DNA of 64,000 nt from Elephas maximus indicus (Eukaryota; Chordata; Mammalia; Proboscidea; Elephantidae): positions 78,487,553-78,551,552 of the forward strand of contig NC_064837.1 in the NCBI RefSeq assembly GCF_024166365.1. Direction: 5' to 3'. Below are positions 45,801 through 56,696 of the stretch, one piece after another. Under the pieces are notes generated by a model that did no database searches, was not told where the DNA came from, and saw only the letters and a program-made list of their open reading frames with translations. A program made the position numbers and the translations under genes. Positions within the stretch are counted from its first letter, which is position 1; every line of letters begins with the position of its first letter.

Positions 45801-46006
45801 ATTATTAATGGATGTTTGCAGCTGTTTCTTCTCATTTTGAGTTGTGCCACATCAGCAAATGAAGGTCCCAAAAGCTTGACTTCTTCCACATCATTAAGGT
45901 TGGCTCCACTTTGGGGAGGCAGCTCTACTCCAGTCATATTTTGAATGCCTTCCAACCTTAGGGGCTCATCCAGCACTATATCAGACAGTGTCCCACTGCT
46001 ATTCAT
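42867..46006 (-). pseudogene. RTE-4 ORF remnant (endonuclease + reverse transcriptase)
   Basis: Reading on the minus strand, 46006-45782 ends in 'HPLIIGTWKI', an endonuclease start. 45763-45533 has 'ISDLKQT' and 'NGLAFIV', and 45215-44901 the rest of the endonuclease. RT pieces follow ('MPISKKGDPAECGNYWTISL', 44130-43933), then 43857-43660, 43592-43368 ('FILLGSTINTHGS') and 43190-42867 ('LMYFGHVFRRDQ'). Frames change repeatedly and stops intervene. The enzyme would nick DNA and copy its RNA; none is made here. Plus-strand frames of up to 183 codons over this region are antisense shadows. Confidence 0.9.
45274..45439 (-). mobile_element. AfroSINE inserted in RTE-4
   Basis: 'gccatcgagtcgattccgac' to 'ccaccagggtttcctc', reverse of a typical copy. 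It is flanked by 'gactgcagaa' (45264-45273 and 45440-45449). The copy shows few changes, so it inserted well after RTE-4. Confidence 0.96.
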
Positions 46007-46191
46007 GAGGTTTTCGGAAGTAGATGCCAGTTCCTTCTTTCTAGTCGGTCTTAGACTGGAAGCTCAGCTGATATCTGCCCAACATGGGTACTCTGTTGGC
46101 ATTTGAATACTGGTGGCACAACTTCCAGCATCACAGCAACACACAAGGCCCCACAGTATGATAAACCAACAGATGTGTGGGGGAACTATTC

Positions 46192-46879
46192 CTACAGTCA
46201 GGATAATGTTCATGGTCCTCAGGAGACCCCTCAGAACCCCAGGTGTTACAGGGTAGCATTCATCATTTAATTTTTATGTGTTCAGGTACGATATCTAAAT
46301 GTCTTATCCACAGCCCCAAAATTCTGACCACACTTCTCTATCCAATCCTTTCCATGAGACAACACAGACATATTCATAATAAGTCCCAACCTGTGTATTA
46401 CATAGACCTCCAAAGTAGCTGTGAGGACTGATTTGGAAAATGAACTCCGATTAGACTGAAAAACAAGCTAAAGTTTTTTGGGGTGTGTTTTCTTTTGTTA
46501 AAAAAATAATATTTTGTATTCTTACTTGCCTGGCAAGTTTAAGAGATGTAGGAAATATTTGGAATAGGGGTAATTGTTGTCAGTGTAATTGCTGCTGAGT
46601 TTGAGTTTAAGAATTTTGCAGTTGGGAAGCACAAAGAAGCACAGAAGGAAACATAAGCTAGGAATCTATAGGAAGCCAAAGCACTTTTCTCCCTTGAGCT
46701 TAGTAAGCTGCCTTGCTTCCAGAGAACTACACTTCCAGCACACCCTGATCCCAGTTGAAAGGTCCACTAGTCAACAGCTAGAGAAGATTTTGCTTCAGCC
46801 AATCCCAAGAGAGAACCCGAGATGATTTCTCTGAGACCCTAAAGCGTTTTTTATCTGCACTGCTTAATGGGGCACTAAC
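46192..46879. other. unassigned sequence
   Basis: No repeat or gene recognised. Confidence 0.4.
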
Positions 46880-47035
46880 TCATAAAATTTCTGGCATCTC
46901 ACCCATTTCATGTGTATATATCTTTTCTCCTCAGTGCAATTGTTTCTTATTTAACACTTCTGTACTTTTCAGAGGTCTTAGCACAGTGTTGAACATATTG
47001 TGTGTACTCTATAAATACTTGTTGAATGACGCGGG
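46880..47035 (+). repeat. L2 LINE 3' end
   Basis: 'gtcttagcacagtgttgaac' followed by 'ctctataaatacttgttgaatg' is the typical L2 terminus ('cctagcacagtgcctggcac .. aataaatacttgttgaatg'). Old and short. Confidence 0.7.
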
Positions 47036-48431
47036 ATTTAACAATACCCTTTGAAGACCCCACCATTACAAAGGAGAGACAATTTGCTCTTTCTCTAAAA
47101 TGATTTTTGAGAAACTGGAGGAAACATTTTGTTTAGATTTTAACCTACCTTAAAAAAAAAAAATTTTTTTTCCTAAGTATTATTTTTTTATTTCAATAGG
47201 GGTTTTCTGGTCTTCCTAGTCCAAACTGATATTTGAAGGTATTCCTCCCACCTCCCCCACCCCCATTGAATTGGCAAATGTTGTGTCATCTATATTTTTA
47301 TAAAAATAAAAAAGCCTATATTCTTAAACACTTAATACTTTCTATTGAATGTCATGATTACATAATCTTTTATAGATCCATTCTGTTACTTATAAGCTGG
47401 TTTTATCTAAATCAGCATATACGTAAATGCCCTGATTGTTGTTCAATCTTGTCAAAGAAGAAAGCGTAATAAATATTATTCTGAAGCTATTTAGTTCTTT
47501 CTTGTTACAGTTTATGTCACTTATTCTCTCCTCACAGAACATGGAGAACAGTTGGACTTAAGCCTCTGAATAATCTTCTATTTGCCTGACTGGTTACTGA
47601 AACTTTATACACTATTAAATTTTATATGTTGTCTTCAGCTCTTTAGTGTCTATAAAAAATATATAACGAAAAGGAAATAAATGAAGTGACCTGCACATCC
47701 AAATATTCCTAGTTGAGCTCAGAGATGTAGAGAAAGAATGTTACTCTCACTTTTACAGAGACAAAAAACCTGGACAAACTGAAAAGTAACTACTTGAGAG
47801 CAAGTTTCCAAGGGTAAAAAACTGACCCAGACTCTGGAGTGAGACAGGCTTCTGCAAGGAGAAACAAGCATGTGCTTTTCTGGGACAGGAAAGGGATTCA
47901 CCTAGAAATTTTCAACAAATTGCTGATGGCTTGGTATGGGCTAGCATGAGGGACTTTTCTTTCATGAACCCCACCAGGCACTCACAGGACTCACAGAGGG
48001 GACTGGGGCGAACACTGAGAAAGATTCCCTTCTTGTGCTGGCTTGGGGAGGAGGAGCAGCCACTGCTGAAACCCTGCCCAGACCTATCTCCCCTGTCTTC
48101 CCTATGGATTTAAACTGTAGAAACAAAAGATTTCATCTGCAGAGGGAAGAGCAACAAAAACAGTCACTTGGGGGCACTATGGAAACCCACTGCAGTAGGG
48201 ACAGAGCAACAGGGGAAAATCTACCTTTCACTGTGTGTGTGGCGGGGGGCAGGGGGCGGTGGGTAGCACATGTGCTGGGCCTACTGCATCTCCAGGAGGG
48301 GCAGGAACCCTTGTGAAGAACACACTCCCAGACTGAGGTTCACAGTGCTTGTATAAGACTGAGGTTCACTCAGAACATCAGAGAACATACAATTATTGTA
48401 CGTGAAATACTGACACCTTTTGCTGTCTTAA
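47036..48431. other. unassigned sequence with one G-rich tract
   Basis: No gene recognised. 48241-48263 has four or more G-runs in 23 bases (a G-quadruplex candidate), next to a short GT run. Frames of 60-93 codons are chance. Confidence 0.45.
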
Positions 48432-48580
48432 AAAAAATAAAACCAAACCCATTGCTGCAAAGTCAATTCTGACTCATAGCAACCCTATACAACAGAGTAG
48501 AACTGCCCCATGATGTTTCCAAGGAGTGGCTGGTAGATTCAAACTGATGAACATTTTGGTTCGCAGCCAAGCTCTTAACA
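48432..48580 (-). mobile_element. AfroSINE, minus strand
   Basis: 'acccattgctgcaaagtcaa', 'catagcaaccctatacaaca', 'agtagaactgccccatgatg' and 'gtagattcaaactgatgaac'. The tRNA-like head is truncated at the right end. Confidence 0.9.
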
Positions 48581-49765
48581 TAGTCTGATGGAAAAAAGAA
48601 ATATACAAAATATTGCACATGTTAAGCTTGTATATGTCAAGAGAAGAATAAAAAATAGGAATTGAAATAGATAGACAAGTGTATGATATTGTGAAGCCAG
48701 GTTAAAAATGACTTTACAATTCACTTTTACTGCCGTAAGTGGCAGCCAAAAAGATGAAGGATGTTCATTGCATACATTTTGATAGATAATAGATTCTGGG
48801 AACAAATAATTTCAAATCTATGAAGCTCAACATGACAGTAAAAACTCCAGTGCTTTTCTTGGATCTGTGGTTTGGTTTCAGGGTCTAATTTTGAAAATGT
48901 TTGGCCATCATTTTTTTCCAAATATTTTGCACGGCTTACTCTTTTTTCTGGGATTCTAACTGTGTATATGTAAGACTGCATGATGAACTTGACCCTTTGT
49001 TGTTTTGTGCCAGAAAGTCAGTTGAGCTATAAGCTCAATTTATTAATCAGCCTAACTTGCATAATCCAATTTGTGAATGTTTTGATAATTAAGTTCCTGA
49101 GATTAAATAGTTAAGAGAATCACCATGATTAAAGCAATGCAAGGACTTCAGTTTTCTTTCTTATTTCTTTAAGGTATATTTGACATCTGCAAATACTTCC
49201 TAATTTTTCATTTCCTTTGTTCATTATCTTGGGCAAATGGAATTCTGCTAGAAACATTGCTGGCTTCTCCTATCAGTGCACTATACATTAGTCCAACAAT
49301 TTCTCCACTACCAACCCAGGACAACACCTGATAGGGTAATTAGGAGTTCATTGCTGATGCTAGAAAACATGGTTTAAAAAAAATGATGGAAGAAAAACCC
49401 AAACAACAAGAGATTTAGGAGAGAATGGGAAGAGAAAGCCACAAAACAGTAAATGTGGGTTAGTATTTCAAAAGGTTTGGCAAAGAAAGAAAGGAGAAAG
49501 GTCAGTCATTTAAAAGCAAAGTAATGGTCATTTTTAGAATACAGAAGACACAAGTAAATTGACAGGTTGAAGGCAGGGGTTAAAGGCAATCATTCTGAAG
49601 ATGCAATAAAGAATGGGGATGGCTGATGGCATACCATCTTAAAAGACAGAAGAGGATGTGATCGAGAAAGAAGAGACATTATTTCACCAAGGAAAGAGAC
49701 AGGGGATAGAGAAGGGTGGTATTATTTTTTCTGTGGTTCAGCTTTACCAAATATCTAGCATCTAG
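48581..49765. other. unassigned sequence
   Basis: A T-rich minus-strand frame (48575-48805) has a hydrophobic composition but no domain support. Nothing else is recognised. Confidence 0.4.
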
Positions 49766-49774
49766 CTCAGAGCA

Positions 49775-51369
49775 TAAGTCACTGTATCAAAAAAATTGGT
49801 GGACATTCAACCATTTTGGGAAGTAGCATATGGTCAAGAAGCGATGGTACTAAAGGAAGAAATCCAAGCTGCACTGAAGGCACCGGAAAAAACAAGGCTC
49901 CAGGAATTAACAGAATACCAACTGAGATGTTTCAACAAACAAATGCAGCTCAGAAAGCACTTGCTTATTTATGCCAAGAATTTTGGAAGACAGCTACCTG
50001 GCCAACCGACTGGAAGAGATCCATATTCGTGCCTATTCCAAAGAAAGATGATCCAACAGAATGAGAAAATTATCAAATGATATCATTAATATCACATAAA
50101 ATTTTGCTGAAGATAATTAAAAAACAGTTGGAACAGTACATTAACAGGGAACTGCCAGACATTTAACCAGATTTAGAAGAGAATGTGGAACCAGGGATAT
50201 CATTGCTGATGTCAGATGGATCCTGGCTGAAAGCAGAGAATACCAGAGAGATGTTTACCTGTGTCTTACTGACTGTGCAAGGGCATTTGACTGTGTGGAT
50301 CATAACAAATTATGGATAACATTGTGAAGAATGGGAATTCCAGAACCCTTTATCCTGCTCATGAAGAACCTGTATATAGACCAAGAGGCAGTCATTTGGA
50401 CAGAAAAAGGGAATACTACATGGTATAAAATCAGGAAAGGTGTGTGTCAGGGTTGTGTCCTTCCACCACACTTATTCAAGCTGTATGCTGAGCAAATAAT
50501 CTTGGAAGCTGGACTATATGAAGAATAATGCAGCATCAGGATTGGAGGAAGGCTCATTAACAACCTGTGATATGCAGATGACACAACCTTGCTTATGTAA
50601 AGTGAAGAGGATTTGAAGCACTTACTGATGAAGATCAAAGACTATGGCCTCCAGTATGGATTACACCTCAACACAGAGAAAACAAAAATCCTCACAACTG
50701 GACCAGTAAATAAAAAAACATCATGATAAATGGAGAAAAGACCGAAGTTGTCAAGGATTTCATTTTACTTGGATCCACAATCAATGCCCATGAAGGCAGC
50801 AGGCAAGAAATCAAGTGACAAATTGCATTGGGCAAATCTGTGAAGTGTTAAAAAGCAAAGATGTCACTTTGAGGACTGAGGTGCAACAGACCCAAGCCAT
50901 GGTGTTTTCAATCACCTCATATGCATGTTAAAGTGGGTCAATGAATAAGGAAGACCAAAGAAGAATAGATGCCTTTGAATTATGGTGTTGGTGAAGAATA
51001 TTGACTATACCACGGACTGCCAGAAAGATGAACAAATCTGTCTTGGAAGAAGTACAGCCAGAATGTTCCTTAGAAGCAAGGATGGTGAGACTTTGTCTCA
51101 CTTACTTTGGACATGTTATCAGGAAGGACCAGTCCCTGGAGAAGGACATCGTGCTTAGTAAAGTAGAGGGTCAGAGAATAAGAGAAGATCCCTCAATGAG
51201 ATGGATTGACACAGTGGCTACAATAATGGGCTCAAACATAGCAACAATTGTAAGGATGGTGCAGGATCAGGCAGTGTTTAGTTCTGCTGTTGATAAGGTC
51301 TCTAGATAGGTTCCCTATATGTCAGAACCAACTTGATGACACCTAACACACACACACACACACACTCAT
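49775..51369 (+). mobile_element. RTE-5: 5'-truncated RTE LINE (about 1.6 kb) with 9-bp TSD
   Basis: It starts in the linker before the RT and runs to the 3' end, where the tail is (CA)n (51346-51366) instead of the usual (CAA)n. 'ctcagagca' occurs at 49766-49774 and 51370-51378 and is the likely TSD. Order and content match RTE-4 read in reverse. Confidence 0.9.
49796..51309 (+). pseudogene. RTE-5 reverse-transcriptase remnant
   Basis: Open pieces are 49796-50080 and, in another frame, 49816-50064 ('FVPIPKKDDPTE'). 50331-50528 has 'MGIPEPFILLMKNLYIDQEA' and 51001-51309 the C-terminal end ('LTYFGHVIRKDQS'). The catalytic Tyr-Ala-Asp-Asp survives in 'tatgcagatgac' (about 50570) but in a frame separated from its flanks. 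Several stops make it inactive. Confidence 0.88.
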
Positions 51370-51378
51370 CTCAGAGCA

Positions 51379-51841
51379 GGTATCAGCAAACACTCTTTTC
51401 CTTTTCTTCCTGAAAAGGATTTTGGTTTCTTCAGGGGTGATACCATGGCATACTCTTTTGGTGGCCCTCCAATAAATAAGAAGTGATTAGTATACGAGGC
51501 CAATAATTTTTTTTATTTTAGTGAGAAGATTTAGTCCCTATGAAAAGTGCTTATCTGTTTTCCCTAGTTTATTCTGTATTAGGGTTTTGCAGAAATTTAA
51601 GGGAAACAACTCCCTTGACTTTTCCTGATAAGAATTTATAAGTAAAAATTTGATGGTCCAGATGTAGGAATTGTCATTAAAATATATGTATACTTTAACT
51701 TCTGTGACAAGTTCCTGGGGTCTGCCATCCACAGGAAAGTCTGGTATGGCACCTGGGCACCACTTGGTGCTGCAATTCCTAACATGCCCAATGGAGTTGA
51801 TATGAAATAGTGCCAAATTCCAAGTCTTGGTTCCACTAGCA
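51379..51841. other. unassigned sequence
   Basis: No repeat or gene recognised. It ends at a purine-rich tract. Confidence 0.4.
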
Positions 51842-51945
51842 AAAAAAAGAAAAGAAAAGAGGAGGAGAAAGAGAAGGAGAGAGAAGAGGAGGTGAAGGAG
51901 AAGTGAAAGGGGAGGAGGAAAAAAAAGGAAAAAAATACAGAAAAT
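51842..51945. repeat. polypurine tract (GA-rich simple repeat)
   Basis: About 100 bases that are almost all A or G on the plus strand. The minus-strand Phe/Leu/Ser-rich frame over it is an artefact. Confidence 0.93.
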
Positions 51946-52054
51946 GGTCATACAGTGTTGTAGGAAGTCAAAATAACATGCTGACTTAGCTAATGGCTAA
52001 TAGTACTTACGTCCACATGGACATATAACCTTTAAACATTGAAAAGGCCCAGGA

Positions 52055-52270
52055 TCAATGTTCCTGACGTTCCTTACGTACTCACTGCCTTGCTGTAGCT
52101 CAGCCAACCTCTTCTTGGCTTTCTCTCTTCTATCCTCCTACTCCAGCTTCCAGACATGTTTCTACACAGACCCTCATGCCATCCACCAACATTTGCCAAG
52201 CTGCCTTCCTGCCTTCACTCATCTGAAACATTATTTTAAAGCCCACCCCATCAGGAAGTCTACCCCATTT
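52055..52270 (+). repeat. possible L2 fragment
   Basis: C/T-rich words ('ttccttacgtactcactgcc', 'catctgaaacattattttaa', 'aggaagtctaccccat') recall the coding 3' part of L2. Diverged; tentative. Confidence 0.4.
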
Positions 52271-52309
52271 TGTGGGCAGAATCCGAAGAGTCAGCTTCAT
52301 GAGTATAAT

Positions 52310-52470
52310 AATGAGAATACTTTATAGTTTATATAAAGTGTTTTAATTTTTAAGTATTTCAATCTGCGCAATGACATTGTAAGGTATTATTAAACTCCTT
52401 TTACAAAGAAGGAATTTAAAGCTTAGAAATGTTAGTGGTTTGTGCATGTGTCCTTAGAGAAGGAGAGAGT
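52310..52470 (+). repeat. MIR-like SINE fragment
   Basis: 'actttatagtttataaagtg' type start, then 'acattgtaaggtattattaa' and 'aaagaaggaatttaaagctt', in the MIR order. Strongly diverged. Confidence 0.5.
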
Positions 52471-53164
52471 CAAAACTCAAATGTAGGTCCTCTCATTCCT
52501 GCTGATATAAATTGTTCTTAAAGAGGCAAAAAAAAAAAAAAAGTATTACAAATTCTATTCTAAGGAACATTATGGGTATTCAAATACTTGGGCAAGTGCC
52601 CTGTGAGCTCATAATAAATATCAAACCTATTCATCTACAAAATTAATTGACTTCATAGGATAGTAAACCAGAAGCAAGAAACTACTTTCTCAGAGTGAAA
52701 TTCTTAGCTGCTAACTTTTCCCAAACAACAGAGTACTATTTAGTGCTTCAATTTGCAAAAAGGCAGAGAAAAGCTCAGCTGAACTGGGGCAGGCTTATAA
52801 GTAATTAACAACCATGTAAGATACATGGGTTGCCTTTACGATGACTTCAAGGTAAGAATGATCACAAGGGAAATTCAACAATGAATGCCCCCTGAGAAAG
52901 CATCAGATACTAAACAAATTTTAGCAAAGTCATTCTCATTAGATTTTCAGGCTTTCAACAGCTATTCATAAGTGTCTAGTCTGTGTCAGGCAATGGATAA
53001 AATTCAAAACATTACCAAGTGAATATGCTCCACCCCGCTCTCTAGGAACTCCTCTGTGCCTGCTCCCGCCACACTTCCTGTGTCACTGGACTTTGCTTTG
53101 ATTTCCAAAATCACAGTCATAAGTGTAATATTTCACAGAGCTATGGAAATTTGAAGAAAACACG
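52471..53164. other. unassigned sequence
   Basis: Contains an A-run at about 52530-52543. No gene or clear repeat. Confidence 0.4.
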
Positions 53165-53834
53165 ATAAAGGTAAAAAAGGGGTAGAACAGGCTTCCAGAA
53201 TGGTGCCGTAAGGGCCTTCATCATTCCACTTCACAAAAGCAATGAACACACTGGCAAAAATTACCAAAACTGATTTTTCTAGCCTCTGGAAATTAACCAA
53301 AGCTTGCAACGATCTGAAAGTATTTACTCAATGAAAACTACAAACCCGGGTAAGGACAGATGGGTTCATGCATTGTAACTTGATCTACTCTCATACCCCT
53401 TTCCCCAGCTCCACATTAGGCTTGAAAAGTCAGCAGCCTCTCAACCATGATAGCTGTGAAAACCAGCAGCAAGAAGATCCACACCTAAACAAAGCACAGC
53501 CAAATTGCTGAAAGCCAAAAACAAGGAGAGAATCTTGAAAACATCAAGAGAAAATTCATAGCAGCATTATTCAAAAATAGCTAAAAAGTAGAATCAAACC
53601 AAACGTTCAACAACTGATGACTGGATAAATAAGATGCAGTACATCCATGCAATGGAATATTATTCACCCATAAAATTGAATGAAGCACTGACACATGCTT
53701 CAATGTGAACGAACCTTGAAAACATTATGCTAAGAAGCCTGACACACATGTTGTATGAGTCCACTTATATGCAGTGCCCTGAACAGGTAAATCTATAAAA
53801 ACAGGAAGTAGATTACTGGTTGCCTAAAGCTGGG
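53165..53834 (+). mobile_element. old L1, pieces of ORF1/3' region, left part
   Basis: 'caaattgctgaaagccaaaa' and 'gagagaatcttgaaaacatc' resemble the L1 ORF1 region. From 53560, 'atagcagcattattcaaaaa', 'ggaatattattcacccataa' and 'gtccacttatatgca' are an L1 3' ORF2/3' UTR. Between the two parts most of ORF2 is missing. The 3' UTR is interrupted at about 53835 and resumes at about 54206. Confidence 0.75.
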
Positions 53835-54205
53835 GACCATCAACATCTGTCAGTTTGTTGCACTGTGGTGACGTGTGTGTTGCTGTGATGCTGGAAGCTG
53901 TGCTGCCTGTATTTTGAATCCCAGCAGGGTCACCCATAAAGGGCAGGTTTTAAGTGAGCTTCCAGACCGAGATAGACTAGGAAGAAAGGCCCAGAGATCT
54001 ACCTCCTAAAATCAGCCAGTGAAAACCTACAGACCACAGTGGAATATTGTCCGGTATAATGCTGGAAAATGAGCCTCCTAGATTGGAAGGCACTCAAAAT
54101 ACACAATGGCTATGACAATGGACTTGAGCACAACAACAATCGTGAAGATTTTGTTCTGCTGTATATGGAGTCACCATCCATTGAAACCTACTCAACAACA
54201 ACAAA
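53835..54205 (+). mobile_element. internally deleted RTE (5' end joined to 3' end)
   Basis: It begins 'acatctgtcagtttgttgca' and continues 'gtgtgttgctgtgatgctgg', the same start as the minus-strand 5' end of RTE-4. After about 200 bp it switches to the RTE 3' end ('ggctatgacaatggacttga', 'caacaacaatcgtgaag', a final '(caa)n'). All of the protein-coding middle is missing. It interrupts an old L1 3' UTR. Confidence 0.87.
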
Positions 54206-54418
54206 TAATGATAAGAACTGGAAAAAAGGGGTTTGGAGAGTCACTGCTAATAGGGACAGGGTTTCTTTTGGGGGTGATGAAAATAATCTGAAATCATATT
54301 GTAGTTATGGTTGTACAACTCTATGAATGTACTAAACACCATCAAATTGTACACTTTAAATTGGTGAATTTTATGGTACGTGAATTACACTTCAATAAAG
54401 CTTTTTAACAAAATGGTA
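54206..54418 (+). mobile_element. old L1 3' UTR, right part
   Basis: 'gtcactgctaatagggacag', 'ttggggtgatgaaaataatc'-like words, 'aaattgtacactttaaattg' and 'cttcaataaagcttttt' are typical of older mammalian L1 3' ends. It is the continuation of the L1 broken at 53835. Confidence 0.85.
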
Positions 54419-54737
54419 AGAAGGGAAGATAACTTCCATAGATCCATAGTCACATACTATAACTTTCAAAGATAAACTGAGAGATTTTTATTAAAATATA
54501 TTAAAGACTGTGTATGGCAGAAACAGATGCCATGATCTGGGGTGCAGTAATGATTTAATAATGACAAAATTTTACCAATAGCGCTTACTATGTCCCACCA
54601 GGCACCGTGCTATGTAAATCAGACACTTTTACAAATGAATTTGTCAAAATGGATCAAATGTAATTCTAAGTCTCAAAGTTTATAATAATAAGATAACTGG
54701 TTAAAAAAGAAGAAAGCTAAGGTCATAAAAAAAAGGT
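54419..54737. other. mostly unassigned, with a possible MIR piece
   Basis: 54583-54640 ('gcgcttactatgtcccacca', 'accgtgctatgtaaat') may be a short MIR piece. The rest is unassigned. Confidence 0.4.
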
Positions 54738-54905
54738 CATAAATATGTTTAATGCAGCATTATTTATAATAGTAAAAACCTAGAAGCCATTTAAATGTCC
54801 AACAATAGCCTAGTTTCATTTAGACCAGGTATATTCCTCAATATTGAATTGATATAAATCATAATTAGAAAGACTATGTAGCTCCTGTCTAAAATAGTAA
54901 TGTTA
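54738..54905 (+). mobile_element. old L1 fragment
   Basis: 'gcagcattatttataatagt' and 'ccatttaaatgtccaacaat' match the L1 ORF2 3' end region. Short and diverged. Confidence 0.6.
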
Positions 54906-54954
54906 TAAACAAAAAGGGGGGCAGTGTCTACAAAATTGCTTATGTACTACGTTA

Positions 54955-55005
54955 ATAACAGCCACTATTTATGGGGTATTTCAGGTACTGCACTAAACAC
55001 TTTAC
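54955..55005 (+). repeat. MIR, left part
   Basis: 'gccactatttatggggtatt' and 'gcactaaacactttac'. It continues after the SINE at 55219. Confidence 0.75.
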
Positions 55006-55218
55006 CAGTACCAGTACTAGTTGCCCTCGAGTTGACTCTAACTCATGGAGACCCCATGTGTGCCCGAATACAACTGTGCTCCATAGAGTTTTCAATGGCT
55101 GATTTTTTTAGAAATAGATCACCAGGCCTTTCTTCTGAGGTACCTCTGGGTGGACTTGAACCCCCAGCCTTTCAGTAAGCATCCAGTTAGGTTAACCAGG
55201 ACCACCCAGGGATCCCTA
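55006..55218 (-). mobile_element. AfroSINE-like element inserted in a MIR
   Basis: 'gttgccctcgagttgactct', 'catggagaccccatgtgtgc', 'agatcaccaggcctttcttc', 'ggtggacttgaacccccagc'. Flanks 'ctaaacactttac' (54993-55005) and 'ctaagcactttac' (55219-55231) differ by one base and form the TSD. Confidence 0.92.
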
Positions 55219-55405
55219 CTAAGCACTTTACATGGATTTATTCATTTAATCTTCACAATAAGCCTGTGGGATAAGGGCTTTTGAGAAAATCAAGGCATAG
55301 AGATGTTAGCAATTTGATCAGGCCACCATGCTAATAAGTGACAAAGTCAGCATTTGAATCTTGGCCAACTGACTCCTCAGGCCATGTGGTAGCCATTAGG
55401 CCGCA
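55219..55405 (+). repeat. MIR, right part
   Basis: 'ggatttattcatttaatctt', 'cacaataagcctgtgggata', 'gatgttagcaatttgatcag', 'aagtcagcatttgaatcttg'. Together with 54955-55005 it makes one MIR. Confidence 0.8.
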
Positions 55406-55707
55406 CCACCTTTTCATCGGGGCATCACACTCCATCACAGATACTAGAGTGTATATGTAAAACATGTATGCATATAGATCAAGACCAGGACCCATATCTG
55501 TTGCCATCGAGTCGAAGACCAGGACAGAATATACAGAACTAAAAATAGTTGCCTTGAAGGTGGACTTAGGAATAATTTTTTCCCCTCTAGATTTTAAACT
55601 TTTTAAAGTTAGTATATTTTATTACCTTTATACAAATAAAAAGTGGGGGAAAACACTTCTTGATATTACTCCAGTTCCTGACTCCCTTAAGAAACAGATT
55701 TCATGCA

Positions 55708-55908
55708 CCCAACCTACTGCCGTACAGTTGATTCCAACTCATAGTGACCCCACAGGACAGAGCAGAACCGTCCCATTGGGCTTCCAAGGTTGTAAACCTT
55801 TATGGAAGCAAACTGCCACATCTTTCTCCTGTGGAGCATCTGATGGGTTCGAGCCACTGACCTTTTGATTAGCAGCTGAGCACTTTACCGCTGAGCCACA
55901 GGGCTCCT
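55708..55908 (-). mobile_element. AfroSINE-like element, minus strand
   Basis: 'acccaacctactgccgtaca', 'cccacaggacagagcagaac', 'gtaaacctttatggaagcaa' and 'ttcgagccactgaccttttg', ending 'ctttaccgctgagccacagg'. Longer variety, like 10322-10492 and 56697-56903. Confidence 0.9.
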
Positions 55909-56275
55909 GATTTTATGTACACCAAGAAAAGTTAATACAAATAAAATGCCAAAATAGTGATAATAATAATCACGCTCTACTCCATCGTAGTGCATCTGTA
56001 CCATAACAGATCTTAGCAAGCAAGTTATGGCCAGATCAATTTTACCCTGAATATGCCCACACTATTTTTTTTTTTATTGGGGCTAAACAGCTGCTGTTTC
56101 CCAGATCCCAAAATAATAGGACCTGAAGATCTTGCTTCTCCATAAACATAAAGGGAGACTGTTGCTGTAGTGCCAACATTTTCAAAATCCCCAGTGACAA
56201 CAGTCTCCTTCTGCAAAGGAAGAAAGAAATCAATATGAAATTATGGAGGGAACCCATATTAACCAAAATAAAAAC
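55909..56275. other. unassigned sequence
   Basis: Contains a T-run near 56067. The minus-strand frames (56025-56266) have no domain support. Confidence 0.4.
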
Positions 56276-56430
56276 CAGCTGCTGTCAATAGGACCCTGAC
56301 TCATCATGATCCCGTGTTTATCAGAATAGAGCTGCACTCCAGAGGGATTTCAATGGCTGATTTTTCAGAGGTAGATTGCCAAGCCTTTCTTCCAAGGCAA
56401 CTCTGGGTGGACTTGAACTGTCAACTTTTG
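56276..56430 (-). mobile_element. AfroSINE-like element, degraded, minus strand
   Basis: 'gctgctgtcaataggaccct', 'gatcccgtgtttatcagaat', 'gtagattgccaagcctttct' and 'gggtggacttgaactgtcaa'. The tRNA-like head is decayed. Confidence 0.85.
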
Positions 56431-56696
56431 AGTAGCATAAGAGCACATCAACAGTTTGCATCACTCAGGTGCAATGAGTAGTTTGCAAAACAAAGAAATC
56501 CTAAAATAATTGCTTACCATGGACTGCCATTTTGGAAGCTAGCATGTGGAACAGTTACAGAAATATTATAGCATTTTAATTACAAATTCTCAGGAACAGT
56601 GGATTTGTTGGGAAAAACAGCTGAGTTGGAAGCATTTAGTACTACGTGATTGGTGGGAGACTTGGGAGTTTATTTAGGCACCACTGTCAAATCTTT

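Larger units (their letters stand above)
42829..46183 (-). mobile_element. RTE-4: near full-length RTE-clade LINE, minus strand
   Basis: This element spans about 3.2 kb after removing the SINE inside it. It has a 3' (CAA)n tail at 42831-42840 (read as 'ttgttgttg') and a 5' end near 46178 ('acatctgttggtttatc' on the minus strand). Direct repeats 'aactattc' (42821-42828, 46184-46191) may be its TSD. Endonuclease, RT and C-terminal regions are present in the expected order. It serves as the reference copy for the RTE pieces in this window. Confidence 0.92.
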
